Assembly: GCA_003543235.1 (NCBI GenBank) | Contig: DPJA01000038.1 | Coordinates: 442,233 to 506,232, forward strand | Length of the DNA: 64,000 nt | Source: Lachnospiraceae bacterium | GTDB lineage: Bacteria; Bacillota; Clostridia; Lachnospirales; Anaerotignaceae | Direction: 5' to 3' | Translations under genes and position numbers: made by a program | Shown: positions 50,510-58,935 of the stretch, one piece after another | Layout: every line of letters begins with the position of its first letter | Position numbering within the stretch: the first letter of the stretch is position 1 | The notes under the pieces: generated by a model | What the model was told of the DNA's origin: nothing | Seen by the model: the letters and a program-made list of their open reading frames with translations, nothing else | Database searches by the model: none

Positions 50510-50923
50510 ATGATTAAAATTACTGAGGTACTACGAAAAAAAGGATTAAAGGTAACCCCACAACGCATAGCTATTTATGCTATGCTAAGCAACACAAAAT
50601 CTCATCCGTCAGCAGAGGAAATCTATAAAGCACTAATGCCAACTAACCCAACCATAAGTCTTGCAACCGTCTATAAAACACTAGATATTTTTAAAACAAC
50701 AGGACTTGTACATGAATTAAGCGTTGGTAACGGCCGCTCAAATTATGACGCAAATGTACTTGTGCATCCACACATTGTTTGCACCAAATGTGGTAAAATC
50801 TACGATTTTGAAATCCAAGGACTTAATTCACTTCGTAATCAGGTTGCAAACCAAACCGACTTCATTGTTGAGAGTGAGCAGTTAACATTTTACGGAACGT
50901 GTCCAGATTGCCAAAAGAATTAA
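50510..50923 (+). CDS. perR: Peroxide stress regulator PerR (Fur family)
   Basis: Metal-dependent repressor of 137 residues. Every Bacillus PerR ligand is present with a constant offset of five: H32, D80, H86, H88 and D99 correspond to H37, D85, H91, H93 and D104 (the regulatory Fe/Mn site; the last Asp distinguishes PerR from Fur), and C91, C94, C131, C134 to the structural zinc site. The N-terminal winged helix has KVTPQRIAIYAML and ISLATVYKTLDIF. ATG at 50510 has AAGGAG eight bases upstream; a GTG at 50501 is too close. It probably represses its own promoter. Confidence 0.93.
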   Translation: MIKITEVLRKKGLKVTPQRIAIYAMLSNTKSHPSAEEIYKALMPTNPTISLATVYKTLDIFKTTGLVHELSVGNGRSNYDANVLVHPHIVCTKCGKIYDFEIQGLNSLRNQVANQTDFIVESEQLTFYGTCPDCQKN

Positions 50924-50932
50924 GCTTATAAG

Positions 50933-50965
50933 AAAAGGTGCATATAAATTAATATGTGCCTTTTT
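50933..50965 (+). terminator. Terminator after perR
   Basis: AAAAGGTGCATAT (50933-50945) pairs with ATATGTGCCTTTT (50952-50964) with two G-U pairs, followed by TTC and a further T-rich run. Confidence 0.82.
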
Positions 50966-51032
50966 CTACTTTTTACGTACATTATACATTAATTTCTTTT
51001 TTAAGTCCAGTTTTTTACTTGGTACAAACACC

Positions 51033-51788
51033 TTAAACCTCTATTTTAAGCTCCACAGGGCAGTGGTCCGAGCCCATAACATCACTGTGTATAGCAGCCT
51101 CCACCATTTTTTCTTTAATCCTCTCAGAAACCACAAAATAGTCTATACGCCATCCCGCATTGTTTTTTCTAGCACTAAACCTATAGCTCCACCATGAATA
51201 CGCTCCCATAAGGTCTGGATAAAAGTATCGAAAACTGTCTACAAAACCACTTTCCAATAACTCTGTAAACTTTCCTCGTTCTTCATCTGTAAAGCCAGCC
51301 TTGCCAACATTTGGTTTTGGATTTTTAAGGTCAATTTCCTTGTGTGCCACATTAAGGTCCCCGCAAAAAATAACAGGCTTTATCTTATCAAGCTTTACAA
51401 GATGTGCCCGCATAGCATCTTCCCATGAAACCCTGTAGTCAAGCCGTGCGTTTTTATCTTGACTGTTTGGCACATATGCCGTTACATAATAAAATTCATC
51501 AAACTCAAGGCTAATCACTCTGCCTTCTTGGTCATGCTCCTCTATACCCAAACCGTATGTAACACTAATGGGCTCCTTTTTACAAAACACCGCAACTCCA
51601 GAATAACCTTTTTTAACAGCATAGTTCCAATATTGGTGGTAGCCATTAAGGTCAAGTGAAATTTGTCCTTCCTGCAATTTTGTTTCCTGCACTGAAAAAA
51701 AATCAGCATCAATATTTTCAAAAAAATCCAAAAACCCCTTGCCAACGGCGGCTCGTAAACCGTTTACATTCCATGAAATCATCTTCAT
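51033..51788 (-). CDS. exoA: Exodeoxyribonuclease III
   Basis: AP endonuclease / 3'-5' exonuclease of 251 residues acting in base-excision repair. Signature motifs: KMISWNVNGLRA at the start, QETKLQ with the metal Glu, YSGVAVF, GDLNVAHKEIDL, and the C-terminal GSDHCPVEL with the catalytic His. Length is normal. It begins 14 bp after comEB and is cotranscribed with it. Confidence 0.96.
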   Translation of the reverse strand: MKMISWNVNGLRAAVGKGFLDFFENIDADFFSVQETKLQEGQISLDLNGYHQYWNYAVKKGYSGVAVFCKKEPISVTYGLGIEEHDQEGRVISLEFDEFYYVTAYVPNSQDKNARLDYRVSWEDAMRAHLVKLDKIKPVIFCGDLNVAHKEIDLKNPKPNVGKAGFTDEERGKFTELLESGFVDSFRYFYPDLMGAYSWWSYRFSARKNNAGWRIDYFVVSERIKEKMVEAAIHSDVMGSDHCPVELKIEV

Positions 51789-51802
51789 ATATAAATTCTC
51801 CT

Positions 51803-52246
51803 TTAGTCCATAACCACAAGCTCAACCTCTGCTTCGTTAAGCATATCAAGAGATAGCTGGTCAGGATAAGCTCCCTTGTATACAATCTTTTTAATCCCAG
51901 CATTAATTGCCATCTTTGCACAAATAACACAAGGCTGCAACGTAACGTATAATGTTCCTCCATCTGTACTCACACCAATATTTGCCGCCTGTATAATGGC
52001 ATTTTGTTCAGCGTGTAACGCACGGCAAAGCTCATGTCGCTCGCCTGACGGTATGTTCATTTCAATTCGCTGGCAAGTACCCTTATCTGTACAATGACTA
52101 GTGCCAGATGGTGCACCATTATATCCAGTTGTAATTATTCTATTATCCTTAACAATAACCGCCCCTACCTGACGTCTTAAACAGGTAGAACGTGTTTTAA
52201 CTATCTCTGCAATTTCCATAAAATATTCATCCCAGCTTGCTCGCAT
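51803..52246 (-). CDS. comEB: dCMP deaminase, ComEB family
   Basis: Zinc-dependent deaminase of 147 residues, converting dCMP to dUMP for dTTP synthesis. Zinc and catalytic residues: His and Glu in ALHAEQNAI and Cys in QPCVICAKM. It starts SWDEYFMEIAEIVKTRSTCLRRQVGAVI, typical of the family. The ribosome site AGGAGGA is within an inverted repeat that could hide it in the mRNA. Confidence 0.95.
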   Translation of the reverse strand: MRASWDEYFMEIAEIVKTRSTCLRRQVGAVIVKDNRIITTGYNGAPSGTSHCTDKGTCQRIEMNIPSGERHELCRALHAEQNAIIQAANIGVSTDGGTLYVTLQPCVICAKMAINAGIKKIVYKGAYPDQLSLDMLNEAEVELVVMD

Positions 52247-52250
52247 AAAA

Positions 52251-52279
52251 AATCCTCCTAAAATTAATTTAGAAGGATT
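52251..52279 (-). repeat. Inverted repeat covering the comEB ribosome site
   Basis: In the minus-strand sequence AATCCTTCTAAA pairs with TTTAGGAGGATT (one G-U), so the AGGAGGA ribosome site forms one arm. The predicted start site lies inside the other arm, so only part of the hairpin would be in the mRNA. Confidence 0.5.
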
Positions 52280-52305
52280 ATATCATATCCGCTTGAATTA
52301 TTCAA
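52277..52305 (-). promoter_or_regulatory. Sigma-A promoter of comEB-exoA
   Basis: On the minus strand TTGAAT (52300-52305), 17-bp spacer ending in TGA, and TATAAT (52277-52282). Confidence 0.75.
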
Positions 52306-52340
52306 AGTATTATGCTCTTGTAAAACATATCCACATTGCC

Positions 52341-53573
52341 CTATTTTGAAGGTATCACCAATTTGTCACCCAAAAAAATAAGATTTTCGTCTTTAAGTCC
52401 GTTAGCCTCCATTATTAGCCCAACTTTCTTATCTGTACCATAAAACTTTCTGCTTATATACCAAAGACTATCCCCGGCTTCAACATAGTATACTTGTGTT
52501 TCACCATCTTCCTGTGCCGCAGGCTCTTCGCCACTCTGCACCTCAAGCTGTTCTTTGTTAGGCAACTCAGTATTTTCGGTAGATAGGTTATTATTTTGAT
52601 TTGCAAAAACCTGAGCAGTTGTATTTTCAACTATTTCGTTCATTGCAGTATAAGATTTTTGTACTGAAGTAAGTTCTTCTTCAAGACGATTTATCCTATC
52701 CCGGTTACTGAGCAAATTTGCACACATCATAAGACACGCAAAACATAGTGTGCCGCAAACAACTGTAAGAGCAACATATTTATTCTTATTTTCTCTATCT
52801 CTGTCCTCTTCCTTTTTGCGTAAAACCTTTCTTATTCTTGATGCAGCATCTATTCTGTCGATGTCGCTTTCATCTGGTTTTTCTACTACTTTTCTTCGCC
52901 CTGCAATTCCTAACAACCTTTGAACAGCAGTTTTTCCTGATGATTTGCCCTCAACAACAACTTCCTCCAACGCTGCCCTTGGCTTAATTGTGCTATTTTC
53001 AATCATATAGCTTTGCATCATTTCATTTTTGTCATAATAAATAAAATATCCACGTGCACTGCGTAGAGATGCCTTGTCCTTATTGTAAATATAAAATCCA
53101 TCAGCACGCTCACTTTGGTCCATTACAAATAGTAATTGCCACATTTCCTTAAAACATTGCCTGTGGAAAAGTTCATCCTTCGCCATAAGATACGTGCCAA
53201 AATCTGGCTGAATATGTACCCAGCCAATAATACAAAGGTCTTTAAAATATGTAGCCATTTGACGGTTTATATAATTCCAGCTTTCTTCTGTAAAAACTTC
53301 TGTATCCTTGTCCTTTACAGTATCTTTTGCTTGTATTGCACCGCTTATAAGCACAACCTGTGCATTATCCACAATCACATAACGCCCTACAAGCACTGCA
53401 AGCTTTTCTCCTCCACCATAACTTCTGGCATACTGATACAGATATGTATATACATAATCCTCCATGTATATCTTTAAATCCTTGTCTACATTTCCCATCT
53501 GCTTTATGTTAGCGGGAAACTTAAAATCCTTTGGTGCATTTTCACTGCCATCGGTAGGAAATTCATATTGCAT
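52341..53573 (-). CDS. Membrane protein with degenerate JAMM-like domain and LysM
   Basis: Protein of 410 residues. The N-terminal domain (about 35-200) follows the JAMM/MPN metalloprotease spacing: E56 in EKLAVLVG and H120-I-Q122-P-x9-D133, matching ExxGxLxG and HxHPx6SxxD. The second His is Gln and the Ser is Met, so zinc binding and catalysis are probably lost. A charged linker (about 205-260) leads to one membrane segment (about 266-290), then a short coiled coil (about 292-318), a Glu/Gln-rich linker and a C-terminal LysM domain (about 362-408, VEAGDSLWYISRKFYG). By topology the JAMM-like domain is cytoplasmic and LysM binds wall. Partner and role are unknown. AAGGAGG precedes ATG. Confidence 0.82.
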   Translation of the reverse strand: MQYEFPTDGSENAPKDFKFPANIKQMGNVDKDLKIYMEDYVYTYLYQYARSYGGGEKLAVLVGRYVIVDNAQVVLISGAIQAKDTVKDKDTEVFTEESWNYINRQMATYFKDLCIIGWVHIQPDFGTYLMAKDELFHRQCFKEMWQLLFVMDQSERADGFYIYNKDKASLRSARGYFIYYDKNEMMQSYMIENSTIKPRAALEEVVVEGKSSGKTAVQRLLGIAGRRKVVEKPDESDIDRIDAASRIRKVLRKKEEDRDRENKNKYVALTVVCGTLCFACLMMCANLLSNRDRINRLEEELTSVQKSYTAMNEIVENTTAQVFANQNNNLSTENTELPNKEQLEVQSGEEPAAQEDGETQVYYVEAGDSLWYISRKFYGTDKKVGLIMEANGLKDENLIFLGDKLVIPSK

Positions 53574-53743
53574 TAAAAAGCCTCCTTATCGTTCACTAAG
53601 GCACAATCCCTTTGCCCCATGTTGTATTAAAATTTTAAATAAAATATACCACTGTAGTACCAAATATTTTTGTAAAATCATGTCATCAATTACTATATAT
53701 TACCAACAAATTTCACCCATTGTTTTAAAAAAGCAACAAAAAA

Positions 53744-53767
53744 AGAGATATGCTCTCACATATCTCT
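53744..53767 (-). terminator. Terminator after the PTS EIIC-like gene
   Basis: On the minus strand AGAGATATG (53767-53759) pairs with CATATCTCT (53752-53744), followed by TTTTTTTG. Confidence 0.85.
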
Positions 53768-53814
53768 AATACTTCCAAAAAATATCTTTATAATAAAGGT
53801 GAAATGTTTATTAT

Positions 53815-54894
53815 TTACACATCAAGTTTCATATCTCCCAACTTTATGTACCCTTTTTTTCTCATATATTCACTTATAATAAGGGTAATTATAGCAGGCA
53901 ATACAAAATGAAGAAGAATAATTTCAAATAGAAGCACACCACCACTGCGACTTCCAGCCATAGTTTGCCACGTCATTATCTGTCCAACCAAACCCGACGT
54001 GCCCATACCACCACCTGCGGCATTGTTTTCCATCTTAAATACACAAGTCCCAAGAGGGCCAAGTATTGCACTGGCAATAATGGGTGGTATCCAAATTAAA
54101 GGCTTCCTAACAATGTTTGGCACTTGCAGCATAGATGTGCCAATGCCCTGTGCCAATAGACCATCCCACTTATTTTCTCTGAAGCTTGCAACTGCAAAAC
54201 CTACCATTTGTGTTGAACAGCCAATTGTAGCCGCACCCGCAGGCAGTCCGCTAAGACTAAGTATAATTGATAACGCCGCAGAACTTATAGGTAAAGTAAG
54301 TATTATTCCCATAACAACTGATATTACAATTCCCATAATAAAAGGCTGTAGCATTGTTGCAACTGCAATTGCCTCACCAAGCCAAAGCATTCCCTTTGAA
54401 ATAGGCGGGCCAACAATTGCTCCCACAACACTTCCAGCAAGTATTGTAACAAATGGTGTAATAATAATATCAACCTTTGTTTTGCCTGCAACTAACCTGG
54501 CTATTTCCACTCCTGCAACAACAGCTATAAACGCACCTAAGGGATCTCCAGGACCTTTAAGGTTAACAACACCTTCAATAATCAGAGTTCCCTTTACAAA
54601 TGCCGACGCATTAGCCCCTAAAAGCCCTGTAATTGCAGACGAAAAAATAATTAATTTTGGTGCACCAAGGCAATATGCTGTGCCAATTCCAATAGCCGCA
54701 CCTGTACATACGCTTGCAATTGTGCCTATTCCTACAATAAAACTTCCAATATCTCCGCCAATAAACCCACCTATCTGCTTAATAATAAGCCCAATAATAA
54801 GTGTACAAAAAAGTCCAAGTGCCATGCCATTAAGACCGTTAATAAAATAACGTCTTAAAAATCCTTCCAGTGAAAACTTTTTTTCTTCTGCCAT
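53815..54894 (-). CDS. PTS EIIC-like membrane protein (PTS_EIIC_2 type)
   Basis: Polytopic membrane protein of 359 residues with about nine hydrophobic segments, Gly/Ala-rich. KFSLEGFLRRYFINGLNGMALGLF at the start and NNAAGGGMGTSGLVGQ near 295 match the PTS_EIIC_2 family, which lacks EIIA/EIIB partners and whose substrate is not known. It lies 81 bp downstream of niaR on the same strand and may be cotranscribed with it. A link to niacin or NAD metabolism is only suggested by this context. GGAGGG lies seven bases before ATG. Confidence 0.82.
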   Translation of the reverse strand: MAEEKKFSLEGFLRRYFINGLNGMALGLFCTLIIGLIIKQIGGFIGGDIGSFIVGIGTIASVCTGAAIGIGTAYCLGAPKLIIFSSAITGLLGANASAFVKGTLIIEGVVNLKGPGDPLGAFIAVVAGVEIARLVAGKTKVDIIITPFVTILAGSVVGAIVGPPISKGMLWLGEAIAVATMLQPFIMGIVISVVMGIILTLPISSAALSIILSLSGLPAGAATIGCSTQMVGFAVASFRENKWDGLLAQGIGTSMLQVPNIVRKPLIWIPPIIASAILGPLGTCVFKMENNAAGGGMGTSGLVGQIMTWQTMAGSRSGGVLLFEIILLHFVLPAIITLIISEYMRKKGYIKLGDMKLDV

Positions 54895-54975
54895 CTTTAT
54901 CCCTCCATATAAATATATTAATAAATATCTATGTGTATATGCACCTTTTGTGACAAAAGAAAAGATATCATATTT

Positions 54976-55491
54976 TTATGATAAAATCAAGTACCCTTTT
55001 ACCGCTAATTCGGCACATATTTCCTCTATACTTTCCGCATCATCTGCTTCAACAAGGTGCATATGCCTTCCATTTGTAAGCCTAAGCAACGGCTCACAAC
55101 CTGTTTTACTTATGTTTTCTAAGAATTTTTTAACATCACGCCTGCTTTTTATGTTAAGTGTTTCACCAAGAATTCCATAAACTGGGTGTTCAACTGCCGT
55201 TGTAAGCACTCTTCCACCAAGGTCCACTATGGTATTAAGCTCATCCTCTATACAATGCACGTCATGGCAAACCTGTATGATTTTACTAACACTTTCTGAA
55301 TCCGCCTTGTTTAGAATATATCCCCTTGCTGTTGAGATAATATCATTTTTTTCAGCCTTTAAAAGGGCAATGTCCTTTACAATTATCTGTCTTGTAACGC
55401 CAAAGCGTTCTGCCAATAATGCGGCACTTATTGCGGTATCACGTTCTGCCAGTATTCTGCATATTCCCAATCTTCTCTCTGCACTATTCAA
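54976..55491 (-). CDS. niaR: Niacin-responsive transcriptional repressor NiaR
   Basis: Repressor of 171 residues. An N-terminal HTH_11 domain (ERRLGICRILAERDTAISAALLAERFGVTRQIIVKDIALL) is followed by the 3H domain (about 75-170), named for conserved His residues: seen here in VCHDVHCIEDEL, VEHPVYG and GRHMHLVEA, which bind a metal and nicotinate. NiaR represses NAD synthesis and niacin uptake genes when niacin is plentiful. TTG start at 55491 with GGAGG seven bases before it. No nad gene is adjacent. Confidence 0.92.
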   Translation of the reverse strand: MNSAERRLGICRILAERDTAISAALLAERFGVTRQIIVKDIALLKAEKNDIISTARGYILNKADSESVSKIIQVCHDVHCIEDELNTIVDLGGRVLTTAVEHPVYGILGETLNIKSRRDVKKFLENISKTGCEPLLRLTNGRHMHLVEADDAESIEEICAELAVKGYLILS

Positions 55492-55516
55492 TTTATTGCC
55501 TCCTCTCTTAAAAAGC

Positions 55517-55553
55517 TAAGACCTTAACGACTTTATCAGCCACTAAGGTCTTA
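55517..55553 (-). terminator. Hairpin after pgi
   Basis: On the minus strand TAAGACCTTA (55553-55544) pairs with TAAGGTCTTA (55526-55517), then GCTTTTTAAG. It lies 45 bp past pgi and just before niaR; besides a terminator it could be an operator for niaR. Confidence 0.55.
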
Positions 55554-55597
55554 CCTATACTACAAGTATTATTTGATGATTACACTAGCTAAATTAA

Positions 55598-57004
55598 TTA
55601 TATCATAAATTTATCAATTTTACTTGGTCTTGCATCAAGCTCTGCCTTTTTTTCTTCATATCCAGGTCTGCCAAACATAGCATAGGTTGCATTTTTGCCC
55701 TCTTCAACACCAGGTTGGTCAAAAGCATTAATGTTCATCAATTCTCCCGCAAACGCCGTAGCCACCTCAAACATATATAACAGTTGACCAATTGTAAACT
55801 CGTTAACCTCTGGCAAGGTAATGGTCATATTTGCTTTTCCGCCCTTTAGCAAAGCGTACTCTGTTGCCATCTGTTCAGTTTTAATAAGCTGATTTTGCGT
55901 AATTCCGCCCAAAAACCCAAGGCTAGGTATCTCTCCGTAAATTTTAGGTATTGTAATTGTTTCTTTAAATTTGTCTACACCCAAAAGTACAATGATTTTA
56001 TCAAAGGGACCCTCTGTATAAAGCTGAACCTGTGAATGTTGATCCGTAACACCCAGTGCTTTAACAGGTGTTTGCCCTGAAAATATGGCTTTCCCGTCAG
56101 TATCAAACTTTTTACCCAGTGACTCAGCCCAAAGCTGTGCATACCAATCTGAAATAAATTTCAGGCTATCTGCATAAGGCATCATAACAGATATATTTCT
56201 ACCCTGCTCCATGGCGATGTAACTTAATATTGCATACATATAGGCAGGATTTTTGTAAATATCCTCCTCTTCGCTAAGTTCGTCCATAAAAGCTGCACCC
56301 TCAAGCATTGCCTTAATATCTATGCCACACATAGCCGCTGGAAGTAACCCAACAGGTGTAAGTTCTGAAAATCTTCCTCCGACACCACTTGGGATAAAAA
56401 ATGTTTTATACCCCTCTTCTTTTGAAATTTTAATAAGGTTTCCATTTTCTCGGTCGGTAGTGCATACAATATGCTTAGCTGCTTCTTCTTTGGATAACTT
56501 CATCTCAAGCATTTCTTTTATAATCATAAACTGGCTCATAGTTTCAGAGGTTGACCCACTTTTTGAAACACAATTAAATAAGCATTTTGTAATATCAATT
56601 GTATCAAAAAGATATGTAAGCCTTTCAGGATCAACATTGTCTGCAACATAAAGCTTAGGGTATCCACCACGTTTTTCTTTTGTTAACTCGTTATAGTAAG
56701 GGTGATTAATTGCTTGCTGAACTGCAATAGGCCCCAATGCGGAACCTCCTATACCTAGAACAACAAAGGCATCCATATCGTCTTTAATTTCATTAACATA
56801 TCCTATAATATCTTCAACAACCTCATTCTGATTGTATGGTAAATCTCTCCAATCCATCTTGCCGTTTGCTCTTTTTGTAACCATTGCCTTTTTAGCCGCT
56901 TCAATTTTGTCATAAATCTTTGTGATGTCGCCCTCTGCAATACCATATTCACCAATAAAGTCTGTCATCATGTTGTTAAAATCCAATTTAATTTTCATTT
57001 TCAT
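55598..57004 (-). CDS. pgi: Glucose-6-phosphate isomerase
   Basis: Glycolytic isomerase of 468 residues. VVLGIGGSALGPIAVQQAI (sugar-phosphate loop), VSKSGSTSETMSQFMIIKEML, GVGGRFSELTPVGLLPAA and the C-terminal ALGVTDQHSQVQLYTEGPFDK with the catalytic Gln/His region are present. ATG at 57004 with GGGGGC eight bases upstream is preferred; ATG at 56998 is an alternative. Two unrelated genes flank it. Confidence 0.96.
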   Translation of the reverse strand: MKMKIKLDFNNMMTDFIGEYGIAEGDITKIYDKIEAAKKAMVTKRANGKMDWRDLPYNQNEVVEDIIGYVNEIKDDMDAFVVLGIGGSALGPIAVQQAINHPYYNELTKEKRGGYPKLYVADNVDPERLTYLFDTIDITKCLFNCVSKSGSTSETMSQFMIIKEMLEMKLSKEEAAKHIVCTTDRENGNLIKISKEEGYKTFFIPSGVGGRFSELTPVGLLPAAMCGIDIKAMLEGAAFMDELSEEEDIYKNPAYMYAILSYIAMEQGRNISVMMPYADSLKFISDWYAQLWAESLGKKFDTDGKAIFSGQTPVKALGVTDQHSQVQLYTEGPFDKIIVLLGVDKFKETITIPKIYGEIPSLGFLGGITQNQLIKTEQMATEYALLKGGKANMTITLPEVNEFTIGQLLYMFEVATAFAGELMNINAFDQPGVEEGKNATYAMFGRPGYEEKKAELDARPSKIDKFMI

Positions 57005-57043
57005 ACCAAATGCCCCCATTATAATTGTATTTTAAGCCGCATA

Positions 57044-57985
57044 TTAATTTAACCGCGACAAAATTTCTTCTTGCTTCGGCAAATTTTCCAAACTTTCAAA
57101 TCTGTATCCCTCAACCTTTAATGCCTTTATTGCACTATCCAGTGCCTCTGTGTTGCTTTTGCTCACTGCGTGTAAAAGCATTATGCAGCCATTGTGGCTA
57201 TATTTAAGTATATTATTGTAAGCAGTCTGTTTTCCTGGCTGTTCATCGGTCACCCAATCTTTATAAGCAAAACTCCAAAATATGGTTTTGTAACCCAACT
57301 CCTGTGTCTTTTTCAGTGTTCTTATGCTATATTCTCCTGCTGGAGGTCTAAAAAACAAAGGCATATCCACACCCGTAACCTCTTTAAAATATGCTGAACA
57401 TCCCTCTAATTCATTCACTATTTCCTCATCGCTAAGTTTGCTCATATCTCTGTGCGTAACTGAATGATTACCAACAGTATGCCCCTCGACAACCATTCGT
57501 TTCACCAAATCAGGGTCACTTTCTATGTATGTTTTAGTAACAAAAAATGTTGCTTTAATGTCGTTTTCTTTTAATATATCTAATATATGCTCTGTGTAAC
57601 CCATTTCATACCCTTCATCAAAGGTAAGGTAAATCACCTTTTGGCTTACATCCCCCAAATAATAAGCATCATATTGCATTGTGCAAATATCGTTTTGTGC
57701 AGATGGCGGTGTATTGATTTTATTTCTTTTGAACCACCAGCTTTTAGAATCATTATAACCAACAACTGCACTATTAACAATTGGGACTGAAGGCATATTT
57801 TTTGCTATTAGGTCATAATTAAAAATCGGCTCTTGTTTTTTCTCGAAAACTGGTTCGTATGTCATTTCCGTTGTTTTAGATACAACTGCTTGTCCATACT
57901 GTTGCTTTGGCTTTAATGTAACAGTTCCAATCTGGATTGCTGCAAGGCACATGCTTATTAATATTGCCACTGCTGAACTTCCCAT
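57044..57985 (-). CDS. pdaA: Polysaccharide deacetylase, PdaA type
   Basis: Carbohydrate-esterase-4 deacetylase of 313 residues with an N-terminal signal/anchor (about 3-22). SKSWWFKRNKINTPPSAQ and YDAYYLGDVSQKVIYLTFDEGYEMGYTE match PdaA, which deacetylates MurNAc on the way to the muramic delta-lactam of spore cortex. Zinc and catalytic residues: Asp in TFDEGYE near 119-125, His in NHSVTH near 172-177 and FFRPPAGEYS. ATG at 57985 has AAAGGG upstream and is preferred to the ATG at 58006. I did not find a clear sigma G promoter; a TGGTATAAT box suggests sigma A. Confidence 0.92.
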   Translation of the reverse strand: MGSSAVAILISMCLAAIQIGTVTLKPKQQYGQAVVSKTTEMTYEPVFEKKQEPIFNYDLIAKNMPSVPIVNSAVVGYNDSKSWWFKRNKINTPPSAQNDICTMQYDAYYLGDVSQKVIYLTFDEGYEMGYTEHILDILKENDIKATFFVTKTYIESDPDLVKRMVVEGHTVGNHSVTHRDMSKLSDEEIVNELEGCSAYFKEVTGVDMPLFFRPPAGEYSIRTLKKTQELGYKTIFWSFAYKDWVTDEQPGKQTAYNNILKYSHNGCIMLLHAVSKSNTEALDSAIKALKVEGYRFESLENLPKQEEILSRLN

Positions 57986-58335
57986 TATGCACACACCCTT
58001 TCGCAAATAAACATTAACTTATGTATTAATATAATTATACCACCTACCGTGCAATCTTTAAAGAGTTTTCAAAACAATTAATATTTACTTAAAACGACAT
58101 TCTGGAGTCCCTAAAATAGCATGCTTCCACACCGTCTTTTTACTAAAGGACTGGAAAACAAATTTTATAAAGTTCAAAGAGGTATTCCAATAAATTTTTG
58201 CAATAAAAGACAGCCACAAGGATTGCTCCAAGTGGCTGTATATTTCCCAAATTCATTTTTGATTAATTTTGTTTCTTATATGGAAATAGTTTTAAATTTT
58301 CCTATGTGTTTAATTTCAAGATAACAATATTTATC
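57986..58335. other. Intergenic region between pdaA and the cupin gene
   Basis: 350 bp. It holds an extended -10 (TGGTATAAT on the minus strand near 58031-58038) for pdaA and the hairpin ACAGCCAC/GTGGCTGT (58210-58239) followed on the minus strand by CTTTTATT, a possible terminator for the cupin gene. No convincing ORF is present. Confidence 0.55.
58210..58239 (-). terminator. Terminator-like hairpin downstream of the cupin gene
   Basis: 8-bp stem with a 14-nt loop that can pair further internally, followed by CTTTTATT on the minus strand. It lies 97 bp past the stop, further than usual. Confidence 0.6.
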
Positions 58336-58728
58336 TTAGGATGTTGGTTCACCATCTAATGTTTCAACAGTTGTTCCCTGCGGCCATTGGGGTGGCCCAT
58401 AGATAACATAAAGTTTTATTTCTTTAGTGCCAATATTGTAAAATTTATGCCATGTATTAGCAGGTATCATAATTGCATAACCATCTGAAACTCTTACTCT
58501 AAAATCCAAGTTTTCTTTATTCATACCCGATTCGATAACTCCCTGCCCCTCTACAATATTTATAAACTGGTCTGTATCATTAATTTGTACATCTGATTTC
58601 TGCCCAACCGGGAGGCTAATTAACATAACTTGTAAATTTCCAGCTGTCCATAAAGCTGAACGGTAATAATTATTTTGTTTAGTATCCCAATTAATACTAG
58701 TTACAAATGGATTTGGTCCGTAATCCAT
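58336..58728 (-). CDS. Cupin-domain protein
   Basis: Single-domain cupin of 130 residues. The beta-barrel signature is seen in DTDQFINIVEGQGVIESG and YAIMIPANTWHKFYNIG; the first motif has Asp and Gln where two His and a Glu are usual, while the second keeps a single His, so metal binding is uncertain. LYVIYGPPQWPQGT at the end resembles cupins of the phosphomannose-isomerase/auxin type seen in many Firmicutes. ATG at 58728 follows GAGAGGGG. Function unknown. Confidence 0.85.
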   Translation of the reverse strand: MDYGPNPFVTSINWDTKQNNYYRSALWTAGNLQVMLISLPVGQKSDVQINDTDQFINIVEGQGVIESGMNKENLDFRVRVSDGYAIMIPANTWHKFYNIGTKEIKLYVIYGPPQWPQGTTVETLDGEPTS

Positions 58729-58884
58729 ATTATTCACCCCTCTCTAAATTTATATTTTATTTTATTCGCCATGTTCATTGACTGTGAGTAAATAACAAAA
58801 CGCTGCTGTCGCTGCTGTTTATAACCCAACTATACAGCATAAGAAAGCCTATAAAATTCACATATAGGAGTATATATATACAAA

Positions 58885-58917
58885 AAAATCCCGAAAACAG
58901 CAAATTATCAGGATTTT
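58885..58917 (-). terminator. Terminator after the DtxR-like gene
   Basis: On the minus strand AAAATCC (58917-58911) pairs with GGATTTT (58891-58885), followed by TTTG. The loop is long (19 nt), so the stem is weak. Confidence 0.6.
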
Positions 58918-58935
58918 ATAAAAATTATTCTGTTT

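Noticed and set aside
53999..54850. Long plus-strand open frame of 283 codons over the EIIC-like gene
   Set aside because: It is antisense to a membrane-protein gene with clear family motifs; its composition (Ile/Pro/Ala-rich) is a mirror of hydrophobic codons and it has no ribosome site.
57986..58060. Sigma G promoter for pdaA
   Set aside because: Expected from Bacillus, but no GNATR-N18-CATNNTA match could be found; the best signal is an extended sigma-A -10.
58121..58324. 67-codon plus-strand frame between pdaA and the cupin gene
   Set aside because: No ribosome site, no family likeness, and it includes the terminator-like hairpin at 58210-58239.
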